A model generated the notes under the pieces. It searched no databases. It had not been told where the DNA came from and saw only the letters and a program-made list of their open reading frames with translations. The translations under genes were made by a program, and so were the position numbers. From Aquabacter sp040049275 (GTDB lineage: Bacteria > Pseudomonadota > Alphaproteobacteria > Rhizobiales > Xanthobacteraceae), in the NCBI RefSeq assembly GCF_040049275.1, contig NZ_JBDZDT010000008.1:1-64000 (forward strand): a stretch of DNA of 64,000 bases, read 5' to 3'. Positions 49,986-58,286 of the stretch are shown piece by piece (the stretch's first letter is position 1; each line of letters begins with the position of its first letter).

Positions 49986-50888
49986 ATGAACGAGGGAACA
50001 GCGATCGGCTTTATCGGGCTCGGGGTCATGGGCGAGCCCATGTGTCGCAACCTCGCCCGCAAGATCGGGAGGCCGGTGGTCGGCTTCGACCGGGCGCAGG
50101 AACCGCTCACCCGGCTCGCTGCGTTCGGCGTCTCCGCTGCAGGCAGCCTCAAGGACCTCGCCACGCAGTGCGACACCATCCTCATGGCACTGCCCAGCGG
50201 AAAGCATGTGGAAGCGGTCTGCGCTGGTCCCGAAGGGCTGCTCGCGGCTGTCCGGCCCGGCACCATCGTCGTGGACCTCGGCACCTCGCCGGTAGACCTT
50301 ACACGCGATATTGCCGCCCGCTTTGAAACGGTCCGCGCGCGCTACGCCGACGCCCCCATCGCCCGTACCCGCCAGGCTGCGGAAGACGGCACGCTCAGCA
50401 TCATGGTCGGCGCAGATGAGACGACCTTCGCGGCCCTCTCCCCGCTCCTCGCCGTAATGGCCAGCGACGTCACCCATTGCGGGCCGGTGGGCTCAGGCCA
50501 GATCGTCAAGATCATGAACAACATGGTGCTGGTGGAGACCGTGGTGGCGCTCTCCGAGGCCATCGCCATCGCCCGCCATTCCGGCCTCGACGACCGCATC
50601 CTGTTCGAGACCCTGATGAAGGGCTCCGCCGACAGCTTCGCGCTGCGCAACCATGGCATGAAGGCAGTATTGCCAGGGACTTTCCCCGAGCGTGCCTTCT
50701 CCACGGAATATGCCCTCAAGGACCTCTCCTACGCCCTCGCCCTCGCGGCCGATCTCGGTGTGCGGGCGGACGGCGCACGGACCGCGGACCGCCTCCTCAA
50801 GGAGGCCGCGGAAAGCGGCTATGGTGACCTTTATTGGCCCGTGGTGAGTCGGATCGTCGACCCGCAGCCGCCGTCGAAGGAGAGCTAG
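49986..50888 (+). CDS. 3-hydroxyisobutyrate dehydrogenase-family oxidoreductase
   Basis: A 300-residue beta-hydroxyacid dehydrogenase. Cofactor loop GFIGLGVMGEPMCRNL at the start, VDLGTSPV as the substrate loop, and the catalytic Lys in GSGQIVKIMNNM. It oxidises a 3-hydroxy acid to the semialdehyde that the preceding ALDH could oxidise further. AGAGGCAGG precedes the ATG. It is the second gene of the ALDH operon; its paralogue at 60406 has a different C-terminal domain. Confidence 0.92.
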   Translation: MNEGTAIGFIGLGVMGEPMCRNLARKIGRPVVGFDRAQEPLTRLAAFGVSAAGSLKDLATQCDTILMALPSGKHVEAVCAGPEGLLAAVRPGTIVVDLGTSPVDLTRDIAARFETVRARYADAPIARTRQAAEDGTLSIMVGADETTFAALSPLLAVMASDVTHCGPVGSGQIVKIMNNMVLVETVVALSEAIAIARHSGLDDRILFETLMKGSADSFALRNHGMKAVLPGTFPERAFSTEYALKDLSYALALAADLGVRADGARTADRLLKEAAESGYGDLYWPVVSRIVDPQPPSKES

Positions 50889-50890
50889 AC

Positions 50891-51604
50891 TTGGCAGCCA
50901 CAGAAGCGCCGGGCGGTGTCGCGGCAGTCGACCGTGCGCTCGCCATCCTCGCGGCGGTCGAGGCGAGGAATGAGCCCTCGACGCTTGCCGAGATCGCGCA
51001 GGTGACGGGCTTCTACAAGAGCACCATCCTCCGCCTGCTCGGCTCGCTGGAAGGGTCGGGTTACGTGATGCGGCTGCGGGACGGACGCTATGGCCTCGGG
51101 GCCTCCGCCTTCCGCCTCGGGCTCGCCTATGAGCGGCAGAACCCGCTGCGCTGGCACGTGCTGCCGGTCCTCAACGACCTTGTGGAGAACGGCACGGAGA
51201 GCTCCTCCTTTCACGTGCTCCACGGTCCCGGCACCCGCATGTGCCTGTTCCGCGTGAATTCGCGTCACTCCACCCTCGACCGGGTGGAGGCGGGCAGCAT
51301 CCTGCCGTTGGACCGCGGCGCGGCGGGGCGCGTGCTGCTGGCTTATTCCGGCGACGCCGGTTCAACCCACGCATCGCTGCGCGAGGCCGGCTATGCCCTC
51401 TCCCGCGGCGAGCGCGACCCGCTATGCGCCGCGCTGGCAGCCCCGGTGTTCGGTCCCTCCGGCGCGATTACCGGCGCACTTTCGCTGTCCGGCCCCAGCG
51501 AGCGCTTCACGCCGTCGAACGTGGAGCACATGCGCACGCTCCTCATCGCCGCAGCCGCACAGCTCACCCAATCGCTCGGTGGCGCCTCGCGCAAGGCCGG
51601 GTAA
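50891..51604 (+). CDS. IclR-family transcriptional regulator (first)
   Basis: A 237-residue regulator. The winged helix-turn-helix occupies residues 12-70 (PSTLAEIAQVTGFYKSTILRLL), and the effector domain follows (GLGASAFRLGLAYE onward). The start is TTG 50891, two bases after the previous stop, with AAGGAG 8 bases upstream. It is inside the ALDH operon, so autoregulation through the GTTCT-N7-AGAAC site is plausible; the same site precedes the MmgE/PrpD gene, suggesting one regulon. Confidence 0.9.
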   Translation: MAATEAPGGVAAVDRALAILAAVEARNEPSTLAEIAQVTGFYKSTILRLLGSLEGSGYVMRLRDGRYGLGASAFRLGLAYERQNPLRWHVLPVLNDLVENGTESSSFHVLHGPGTRMCLFRVNSRHSTLDRVEAGSILPLDRGAAGRVLLAYSGDAGSTHASLREAGYALSRGERDPLCAALAAPVFGPSGAITGALSLSGPSERFTPSNVEHMRTLLIAAAAQLTQSLGGASRKAG

Positions 51605-51633
51605 CCCCGCTCACGAAGACCAACAGGCCAACG

Positions 51634-52662
51634 ATGACAGAGAGAAACGAAACGGAAGGCGCCGCGACCGAGACGCGCGTGCTCATCATCGGCGCTGGCC
51701 CCGCGGGCTATACGGCGGCCATCTATGCGGCACGGGCGAGCCTTGCCCCCATCCTCCTGACCGGCCTCCAGCCCGGCGGGCAGCTCACCATCACCACGGA
51801 CGTGGAGAATTATCCCGGCTTTGCCACCGGCGTGCAGGGGCCGGAACTGATGGAGCAGATGCGCGACCAGGCGCTGCATGTGGGCTCCGACATCCGGGAC
51901 GAGACTGTCGTGACCCTGGACCTCTCCATGCGCCCATTCCGTGCCACCTGCGATTCAGGAAACGCGTTCCTGGCCGAGACGGTCATCATCGCCACGGGGG
52001 CTCAGGCGCGCTGGCTCGGGCTTCCCAGCGAACGGGAGTTCGGCGGTTATGGCGTGTCGGCCTGCGCGACCTGCGACGGCTTCTTCTTCCGCAACAAGGA
52101 TGTGGCCGTGATCGGGGGCGGCAATACCGCCGTGGAGGAAGCGCTCTACCTCACCAACCATGCCTCCACCGTCACCCTCGTCCACCGTCGTGACCGGCTG
52201 CGGGCGGAGAAGATCCTCCAGGACCGCCTGATGGCGAACCCCAAGGTGAGGGTCATCTGGAACGCGATCCCCGAGGAGATCGTCGGCATCGAGGAGCCCG
52301 TGCGGCGCGTCACCGGCCTGCGCGTGCGCGACCAGGGGACGGGCGAGCCCACCACCGTGGACGTGAACGGCGTGTTCGTCGCCATCGGCCACGACCCGGC
52401 CTCAAGCCTCGTGAAGGGCCAGCTCGAACTCGATCCCTCGGGCTATATCCGCATCGATGCCTGGTCCACCCGCACCTCCGTGGACGGTGTGTTTGCGGCG
52501 GGTGATGTGGCGGACCCGAAATTCCGCCAGGCGGTCACCGCCGCGGGCATGGGCTGCATGGCGGCGCTGGAAGCCGAGAAGTTTCTCGCCGAGCATTCCC
52601 CCGTCGCCGGCATCCGCATCGAGGAGCTCGGCCGGCAGGACATGATCGGCGCGCAAGATTGA
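51634..52662 (+). CDS. trxB: Thioredoxin reductase (NADPH, FAD)
   Basis: A 342-residue TrxB. FAD loop IIGAGPAGYTAAIYAARA, the redox-active pair C144-A-T-C147 in ACATCDGF, the NADPH loop VIGGGNTAVEEALYL with HRRDRLRAEK selecting NADPH, and the C-terminal FAD loop GVFAAGDVAD are complete. It keeps a thioredoxin reduced. It is the fourth gene of the ALDH operon, which is unusual for a housekeeping trxB, and no thioredoxin gene is nearby. A dedicated role in recharging the UGSC thiol protein encoded at 56291 is proposed (inference). Confidence 0.95.
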   Translation: MTERNETEGAATETRVLIIGAGPAGYTAAIYAARASLAPILLTGLQPGGQLTITTDVENYPGFATGVQGPELMEQMRDQALHVGSDIRDETVVTLDLSMRPFRATCDSGNAFLAETVIIATGAQARWLGLPSEREFGGYGVSACATCDGFFFRNKDVAVIGGGNTAVEEALYLTNHASTVTLVHRRDRLRAEKILQDRLMANPKVRVIWNAIPEEIVGIEEPVRRVTGLRVRDQGTGEPTTVDVNGVFVAIGHDPASSLVKGQLELDPSGYIRIDAWSTRTSVDGVFAAGDVADPKFRQAVTAAGMGCMAALEAEKFLAEHSPVAGIRIEELGRQDMIGAQD

Positions 52663-52667
52663 AAGAC

Positions 52668-52690
52668 GGCTCCGCCCTTGGGGCGGAGCC
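52668..52690. terminator. Bidirectional hairpin between trxB and the convergent Bug gene
   Basis: GGCTCCGCCC (52668-52677) and GGGCGGAGCC (52681-52690) form a perfect 10-bp stem with loop TTG, between the two convergent stops (52662 and 52698). There is no T-run. It is placed to end both transcripts. Confidence 0.75.
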
Positions 52691-52697
52691 TGAATGC

Positions 52698-53690
52698 TCA
52701 GTCACCTGCCTTCACGTTCGCGGCCTTCGCCACCTTCCCCCATTTCTCATATTCGGAGACGAGGAAGGTCTGGAAATCGGCAGAATCCTTGCTGAGCTGG
52801 ACCTCGACGCCGGCCTGCGCGAGGGCCTCCTTAACCGACGGCAATTTCATAACGTCGAAGAGGGCACTGCGCAGCTTGTCCACCACCGGCGTCGGCGTCT
52901 TCGCCGGCGCAACGAGGGCGATCCAGTTGACCGCGATGAAGGAGGGTAGCCCTTCCTCGCCCGAGGTGGGCAGGTCCGGTAGAAATTCCGAGCGCCGGTC
53001 ATTGGCCGTCGCGATGCCGCGCAGGCGGCCGGTCTTGATGAAGGTCTGCACCGCCGGAAGGTCCACCACCACGCCGTCCACATGGCCGGCGACCACGTCA
53101 GTGACGGCAGGCGCTGCGCCCTTGTAGGGCACATGAACGATGCGCGCGCCGGGCGCGGCGCTCTTAAACAGCTCGATGGCGAGATGGGGCAGGCCGCCGC
53201 TACCGGACGAGGCAAGGTTGATGTCGCGCGTCTTCGCGAGCGCCACCAACTCCTTCAGGTTCTTGGCGGGAACGCCGGGGTAGAGCGCAAGCACTTCCGG
53301 TGTGATGCCGATAAGGCTGATGCCGATGAAATCCTTCAGCGCATCATAGGGAATACTGTCGTTCGTGTGCGGTGAAAGCACCAGCGGCGACGCGCTGGCC
53401 ACCAACAACGTGTAGCCATCCGGGTTGGACTTTCCCACATAGCTCGTGGCGATGGTACCGGCGGCCCCGACCCTATTCTCCACCACCACCGGCACCTTGA
53501 GGAGCTTGGACAATTCGGGCGCGACGACCCGCGCGGTCACGTCATTGGAGCCGCCAGGGGAGAAGCCCACCACGAGGGTGATCGGCCGGTCCGGGAAGGC
53601 GCCCTGGGCCAGCGCGGGCAGCGAGAGCACCATGGCTCCACATGCGAACACCGCAGCCTTCAAGGCACGCGTCAGTTTGGGCCGGCCCAT
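52698..53690 (-). CDS. Bug-family binding protein
   Basis: A 330-residue periplasmic TctC/Bug protein. The signal peptide is ALKAAVFACGAMVLSLPALA; then FPDRPITLVVGFSPGGSNDVT, NPDGYTLLV and PYDALKDFIGISLIG follow the family pattern. ATG 53690 is chosen because GAGGAG lies 7 bases upstream; GTG 53705 is in frame. It lies downstream of the MmgE/PrpD gene on the same strand (35 bp), so both are likely co-transcribed. No TctAB partner is encoded here. Confidence 0.92.
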   Translation of the reverse strand: MGRPKLTRALKAAVFACGAMVLSLPALAQGAFPDRPITLVVGFSPGGSNDVTARVVAPELSKLLKVPVVVENRVGAAGTIATSYVGKSNPDGYTLLVASASPLVLSPHTNDSIPYDALKDFIGISLIGITPEVLALYPGVPAKNLKELVALAKTRDINLASSGSGGLPHLAIELFKSAAPGARIVHVPYKGAAPAVTDVVAGHVDGVVVDLPAVQTFIKTGRLRGIATANDRRSEFLPDLPTSGEEGLPSFIAVNWIALVAPAKTPTPVVDKLRSALFDVMKLPSVKEALAQAGVEVQLSKDSADFQTFLVSEYEKWGKVAKAANVKAGD

Positions 53691-53725
53691 GTGCGTTCTC
53701 CTCACGTTTTATGGTTATGCGCGGC

Positions 53726-55093
53726 CTAGCGAGACGCCGCGTTCAGCATCTGCGCGGCGTCGTCCAGCGCCGGCATGTTCAGGCACAGGTCCAGCAATCC
53801 ATCGGCGCGCTGTGGCTCCAGGCTCAGCCGCACCAGATCGCGGAACTTCGTAGCGAGCTGCAGATCGCTCATCGGGTTGGTGATGCTGCCAATGGCATTC
53901 TTGGTGAAGCGCTCCACGGTCCGGCCGTCCCTGAGGCGCAGCGTAACCACCGCCTGGTTGTCCTTGAGGCTCTGGTCCGCCACAGCCTCAGACCGTTCCT
54001 GGAGGCCGCGCACCCTGGCGTCGCGGACGCAAGCGATCTCGCCCTGCTCGATTCCGGCCGCGCCGAAGACGAGCGCTGCGGCGACCCAGTGATAGAGGCT
54101 CACCTGGGCGTCCAGCACATTGTCCGGCAGCTTCCGCCAGCATAGGTTCAGCGCGTCGGGATGGACGCGCATGTCCACGCGTTCGATATCCGCCGAAACG
54201 ACATTGTCCGCGTGCGCCAGCGCGAGGCAGGCATCGATGGCAGGATGGATGACGATGCCGCACGGATAGGGCTTGTAGGCGTTGTTCAGCACCTCGAAGC
54301 GGGTGCCCAGCCCGGTGCGGATAGCCTCGGCGTCATGGCCGCCGGTCAGCACCTGCAGCAGGCCATTCTTGCCGTCTATGGAGCCTGGCCCGCAGTCGAA
54401 ATCCGCCGCCGCCAGATAGGCGGCCACCAACCCGTCGCGGGCGGCGACGGCCGGCACATAGGTGATGGCCATGCTGCCGTGGGTGGCCCGGGTCCCACAG
54501 GCCTGTGCGGCCGCGATGCCGATGGCGGACACCATCTGCCCATGATCGAGGGTCAGCAACCGGCCCACGGCGGCTGCGGCGCCGATACCGCCCGAAAGGC
54601 CGGTCATATACCAGCCGCGATTGCCGCCGCCCTGCGCGATGGCGCAGCTCACGCGGCATTCCAGCTCCATCCCGACCATCAGCGCAGCCAGGAGATCGGC
54701 GCCAGACACCGGCTTTCCCTTGGCAGCCAGGTCATGCGCCGCGCCCGCCAGCGCGGCAGCAACCGGCCCCGTAGGGTGGGTGATGGTTGCGAGATGCGTG
54801 TCGTCGAAAGTGTGGGCGGACGTGCTCAGGCTGTTGAGCAAGGCGGAATCCTGGAGGCTCACGCGCTCACTGCGGCCCAGCAGCGGGCTGGCGCCGGCAG
54901 ACCCCATTGCGCAGACGCCACGCAGCGCCGCCTCCAGGGTCGGCGTCGAGGCCCCTCCGACCGCGCAGGCGACCCAGTTCACCCACGCCCGCACAGCTTC
55001 GCGGCGGACCTCGTCCGGCAGTGTGTTCCACCGCGCCTCGAGGGCGAAGTCGGCCATGAGATGAGCGACGGCGTCCTGTACGGTGCCGGTCAT
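53726..55093 (-). CDS. MmgE/PrpD-family protein
   Basis: A 455-residue member of the 2-methylcitrate/cis-aconitate dehydratase-decarboxylase superfamily. NSLSTSAHTFDDTHLATITHPTG covers the N-terminal active-site His/Asp region; ATHGSMAITYVPAVAARDGLVA and YKPYPCGIVIHPAIDACLAL are the lid and substrate-contact segments. Members dehydrate or decarboxylate hydroxy- and tricarboxylates; the exact reaction is not readable. ATG 55093 (MTGTVQDAVAHLM) is chosen over a start at 55168, which overlaps the operator. It is transcribed with the Bug gene and has the same operator as the ALDH operon. Confidence 0.9.
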   Translation of the reverse strand: MTGTVQDAVAHLMADFALEARWNTLPDEVRREAVRAWVNWVACAVGGASTPTLEAALRGVCAMGSAGASPLLGRSERVSLQDSALLNSLSTSAHTFDDTHLATITHPTGPVAAALAGAAHDLAAKGKPVSGADLLAALMVGMELECRVSCAIAQGGGNRGWYMTGLSGGIGAAAAVGRLLTLDHGQMVSAIGIAAAQACGTRATHGSMAITYVPAVAARDGLVAAYLAAADFDCGPGSIDGKNGLLQVLTGGHDAEAIRTGLGTRFEVLNNAYKPYPCGIVIHPAIDACLALAHADNVVSADIERVDMRVHPDALNLCWRKLPDNVLDAQVSLYHWVAAALVFGAAGIEQGEIACVRDARVRGLQERSEAVADQSLKDNQAVVTLRLRDGRTVERFTKNAIGSITNPMSDLQLATKFRDLVRLSLEPQRADGLLDLCLNMPALDDAAQMLNAASR

Positions 55094-55144
55094 ACCGTAC
55101 CCATGACCGCGCAGATGCGTGCTTTCTCCATGAACTCCTCCCGT

Positions 55145-55163
55145 CGTTCTATTCTGCAGAACG
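55145..55163. promoter_or_regulatory. Operator CGTTCT-N7-AGAACG before the MmgE/PrpD gene
   Basis: Perfect inverted arms with a 7-base spacer, reading the same way on the minus strand with GCAGAAT between. It is the second copy of the arrangement at 48459-48477, including flanking ATGAT. It lies 52 bp upstream of the predicted start at 55093. Shared control by the IclR protein at 50891 is inferred. Confidence 0.68.
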
Positions 55164-55268
55164 ATCATTTCATTTATTCAACCAAGGACCGAACCTCCCG
55201 TCAACCGGCGGCGACCGCCGGCAAGTGAATTCTCCGCATCGTGAGCCGCGAGCCGGCTTTTCCGGCGG

Positions 55269-56219
55269 CTAGTGGGAGGCGCGGGCCTTGGCCCCTCCCC
55301 GCGCCTTCAGCCCTTGCATGATGGGTTTTTCCGGATCCACCTTGATGAGCGCATAGGGCGAATTGGCGCTCTCCGCGTGCCAGCCCAACGCACGGGACAG
55401 CTTCTCGGCACCGTCGCACAGCAAGCTGAGGAGCTTGTGGTTGAGGGCATCGTCCATCCGGGATTCGGGATAGGTCACCGAGACGCTGCCCTTGACCAGG
55501 CCGTCCGCGCCGAACACGGGCACCGCGAGGCCGAGGGCCGTGGCGACGCCCTGCCCCACCGACCACGCATAGCCCTCCGCCCGGATACGGGCGATCTCGC
55601 GCCGCAGCTCCTTCTGGTTCGGCCGGTCACCGGAGACCGGCGAGGGGTCGCGCGCAGCCAGCGCCCGCTCGATCGTCTCCTGATCGAGATGGGCGAGGAT
55701 GGCGTGGGCGGACGCGCCCCAGAGCAGCGAGGCGCGTACGTTCAACTCGATCACGTAGCGCATGGACCGGCTCGACTCGACCTGGGCCACGAACGCCTTC
55801 TGGAGCTGGCGCGGATAGTACAGCGAGAGCAGCGCCGTCTCGTCGGATTCCTGCATGATGTGGCGCAGGATCGGCGTCGCCAAAGGGATGATCGGCATAC
55901 GCGCGGCGAGCACCGCGCCGACCCGGTAGAGTTCCGGCCCGGGCCGGTAGCGGCGGGTCTGCTCGTCGCTCTCCACGAAGCCGAGATTCTGCATGAGCTT
56001 GAGCAGGCGGTGGACCGTGCTGCGGGGCAGCTCGGTCTTCGCCGAAAGCTCGCTCAGGGACCATTCGCCCTGCACGTCGCCGAAACATTGAATCAGCTCG
56101 AGCGTGCGCTCGATGGTGCCTTTCGCATCCGCCACAGGCGCCTCGGCAACCGGCTCTTCCCGCACCTCATCGAACGTCGGCGCGCGCCCGGAACGCGAGC
56201 CCGCTTTCTTGACAGCCAT
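55269..56219 (-). CDS. IclR-family transcriptional regulator (second)
   Basis: A 316-residue IclR protein with an extended basic N-terminus (about 30 residues before the HTH). The HTH is in EWSLSELSAKTELPRSTVHRLLKLM and the effector domain in residues 90-290 (YRPGPELYRVGAVLAARM onward). ATG 56219 is chosen because AGGTGG lies 7 bases upstream. It is divergent from the UGSC gene, with two overlapping palindromes in the 71-bp gap, so it probably controls that operon and itself. Confidence 0.92.
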   Translation of the reverse strand: MAVKKAGSRSGRAPTFDEVREEPVAEAPVADAKGTIERTLELIQCFGDVQGEWSLSELSAKTELPRSTVHRLLKLMQNLGFVESDEQTRRYRPGPELYRVGAVLAARMPIIPLATPILRHIMQESDETALLSLYYPRQLQKAFVAQVESSRSMRYVIELNVRASLLWGASAHAILAHLDQETIERALAARDPSPVSGDRPNQKELRREIARIRAEGYAWSVGQGVATALGLAVPVFGADGLVKGSVSVTYPESRMDDALNHKLLSLLCDGAEKLSRALGWHAESANSPYALIKVDPEKPIMQGLKARGGAKARASH

Positions 56220-56247
56220 TTTCAAACCACCTAGCGTTTGACCATTC

Positions 56248-56274
56248 AGTGGACTTATATTCCACTCAGTGGAA
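56248..56274. promoter_or_regulatory. Overlapping palindromes in the IclR-UGSC divergent gap
   Basis: AGTGGA-N7-TCCACT (56248-56266) overlaps TTCCACT-C-AGTGGAA (56260-56274), both perfect. The second resembles the IclR family's TGGAAAT-type operator. The arrangement puts two binding sites on one 27-bp stretch lying between the two starts, expected for an autoregulating divergent regulator. Confidence 0.72.
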
Positions 56275-56290
56275 CAATTGGAGAAGTATC

Positions 56291-57967
56291 TTGGCCAAGT
56301 TGAAGGTCTTCAACCCCGTTGCTGAATCCGTCCAGACGCCCATCGACCCGGCCCGGCGCGTGCCCGATCTCTCGGGCAAGCGCATTGGTTTGTACTGGAA
56401 CATGAAGGCCGGCGGCGATGTCGCTCTTGACCGCGTCGCGGAATTGCTGCGCGCGCGCTTCCCGGGCACCACATTCAAGCAGTATCGCGGCTCGGTGGGT
56501 TGGGTGATGCGGCACGCGACGCCGGCGGACGTCCGCCTCATCGCCAAGGAATGCGATGCGGTCGTCGGCACCACCGCCGATTGCGGCTCATGTACCTCCT
56601 GGCTCATTCGGGACCTGATCGAGTTCGAGAAGGTGGGCGTGCCCGCTGTCGGTATCACCGCATCCCATTTCGTCGCCGACGCGCACCGCAGCGCCGATGG
56701 CTTCGGCCTCGCGAACCTCGCGCTCGCAGTCATCCCCGAGCCGCTCACCAACCAGACCCCGGACGAGGTGCGCGCCATCGTCGATGCGCATATCGAGGAC
56801 ATCATCGCCGGCCTTACGCAGGTGCAGGATGCGCCCCAGCTCGAGTCCGAGATCACCTTCCTGCCTGATACCTGGCTGACCTTCGACGGCGAGGACGAAC
56901 TCGGCGCGCTGGAGCGGATGAACAGCGAATTCCTCCACTATGCCTGGAGCGACGGCCTGCCCCTGCTTCCTCCCACCGAGGAGCGCCTCGCCCGGATGCT
57001 GAAGGGCACCACCCGCGATCCGGAGGAAGTGGTCGCGGTGATGGAGCCCGGCTTCGGCAAGGCCACCATCGCCAAGATCGCGGCGAACGCGGTCATGGCC
57101 GGCTGCCGGCCGGAATTCCTGCCCATCGTGATAACGGCGGTCGAGTGCATGACCGAGCCGCAGATCAACCTGCGCAACAAGTCCATGTCCACCTGCCCAC
57201 ATGCGCCTATCGTGTGGGTGAACGGGCCGATCCGCAACCGCATCGGCCTCAACAGCGGCACCTGCGCCCTTGGTCCGGGCTCGCCCTCCTTCGCCAACTC
57301 GGTGATCGGCCGCGCCGTTCGGCTGTGCATGATGAATATCGGCCACACCTATGCCGGCGTATCCGACATGGACACCATCGGCTCGCCCACCAAATACTCC
57401 ATGTGCGTCGCCGAGAACGAAGAGCGCAGCCCCTGGGCGCCCTACCACGTCGATGCCGGCTTCGGTGCCGAAGAGGACGTGGTCTCGGTGCTGTTCAATT
57501 GCGGCATCTGCGAGCTTCACGACTTCACCAACTACGACCCAGAGCGCCTCACTGACGTATTCGCCGGCGCCGCCATGAACACGGCGAACATCTCCACCGG
57601 CATGTGGCTCACCGGCCGCCGCGCCGATCCCCGCTCGGGAACGCAGGAGAAGGAGCACCACATGATGCTCATCTGCCCCGACCATGCGGACCAGTTCGCC
57701 AAGCACGGCTGGAGCAAGAAGGACATCCAGGAATCCATGTACAAGAAGGCGCGCCTCCGGTTCGACCAGATGATCATGGCCAAGGAGCCGAAGGCCTTCG
57801 AGACCAGCCACCCCGAGCTTGCCTGGCTCTACCAGAGCCCGGAGACCATGCTTCCCGTACTCGAAAGCCCGGAATGCTTCGAGATCGTGGTGCTGGGTGG
57901 CTCCGCGGGCCGAGGCGCCCTGCTCTATGGCGGCGGCCAGTCCCAGACCAAGCGCATCCAGGCATAG
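56291..57967 (+). CDS. UGSC-family thiol protein (Cys homologue of a selenoprotein family), two-domain
   Basis: A 558-residue protein of unknown function. Residues 1-180 carry the family's redox motif as C98-G-S-C101 (TADCGSCTSW); in the selenoprotein form of this family the first Cys is selenocysteine, giving UGSC, recognised in marine metagenome selenoproteomes. The remaining 370 residues are rich in further conserved Cys (NLRNKSMSTCPHAPIVWVNG, NSGTCALGPGSPSFAN, FNCGICELHDF), suggesting a metal or thiol catalytic domain. TTG 56291 is taken as start because GGAGAAG lies 5 bases before it. It is followed 12 bp later by a CxxC protein and is divergent from an IclR gene. Confidence 0.85.
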   Translation: MAKLKVFNPVAESVQTPIDPARRVPDLSGKRIGLYWNMKAGGDVALDRVAELLRARFPGTTFKQYRGSVGWVMRHATPADVRLIAKECDAVVGTTADCGSCTSWLIRDLIEFEKVGVPAVGITASHFVADAHRSADGFGLANLALAVIPEPLTNQTPDEVRAIVDAHIEDIIAGLTQVQDAPQLESEITFLPDTWLTFDGEDELGALERMNSEFLHYAWSDGLPLLPPTEERLARMLKGTTRDPEEVVAVMEPGFGKATIAKIAANAVMAGCRPEFLPIVITAVECMTEPQINLRNKSMSTCPHAPIVWVNGPIRNRIGLNSGTCALGPGSPSFANSVIGRAVRLCMMNIGHTYAGVSDMDTIGSPTKYSMCVAENEERSPWAPYHVDAGFGAEEDVVSVLFNCGICELHDFTNYDPERLTDVFAGAAMNTANISTGMWLTGRRADPRSGTQEKEHHMMLICPDHADQFAKHGWSKKDIQESMYKKARLRFDQMIMAKEPKAFETSHPELAWLYQSPETMLPVLESPECFEIVVLGGSAGRGALLYGGGQSQTKRIQA

Positions 57968-57979
57968 GGAGGCACCACC

Positions 57980-58234
57980 ATGGCAAAGGACGTGCTGGCA
58001 AAATTCGCCCTCGACAAGGCCCAGAGCGTCGTCTCCCCGGACGGCGAGCTGGAGCTGAAGGATGTCCGCGATAACGTCGCCTACGTGCTCTATCGGGTGC
58101 ACAAAGGGCAGGATCATTGCGAGACCTGCGTCGTCGGGCCCGACGACCTCCGGTTCTTCCTGGAGGACATGTTCCGCTCGAGCGCCCCGCACATTACCGG
58201 CTTCGACATCGAGGTGGAGGAAATCCCCGGCTGA
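57980..58234 (+). CDS. Small CxxC protein next to the UGSC gene
   Basis: An 84-residue cytoplasmic protein. C47 and C50 form the redox or metal pair in DHCETCVVG, followed by an amphipathic helix LRFFLEDMFRS and a strand GFDIEVEEI. Pattern and length recall the C-terminal domain of NifU, but the similarity is weak and the family is not established. Starting 12 bp after the UGSC stop with GGGAGG upstream, it is almost surely a partner: an electron donor, a metal supplier or a small subunit. Confidence 0.75.
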   Translation: MAKDVLAKFALDKAQSVVSPDGELELKDVRDNVAYVLYRVHKGQDHCETCVVGPDDLRFFLEDMFRSSAPHITGFDIEVEEIPG

Positions 58235-58286
58235 GGCAAAGCCGGCGTATTGAAAACAACAAACAAAGAATACAGGGGAGGAATGA

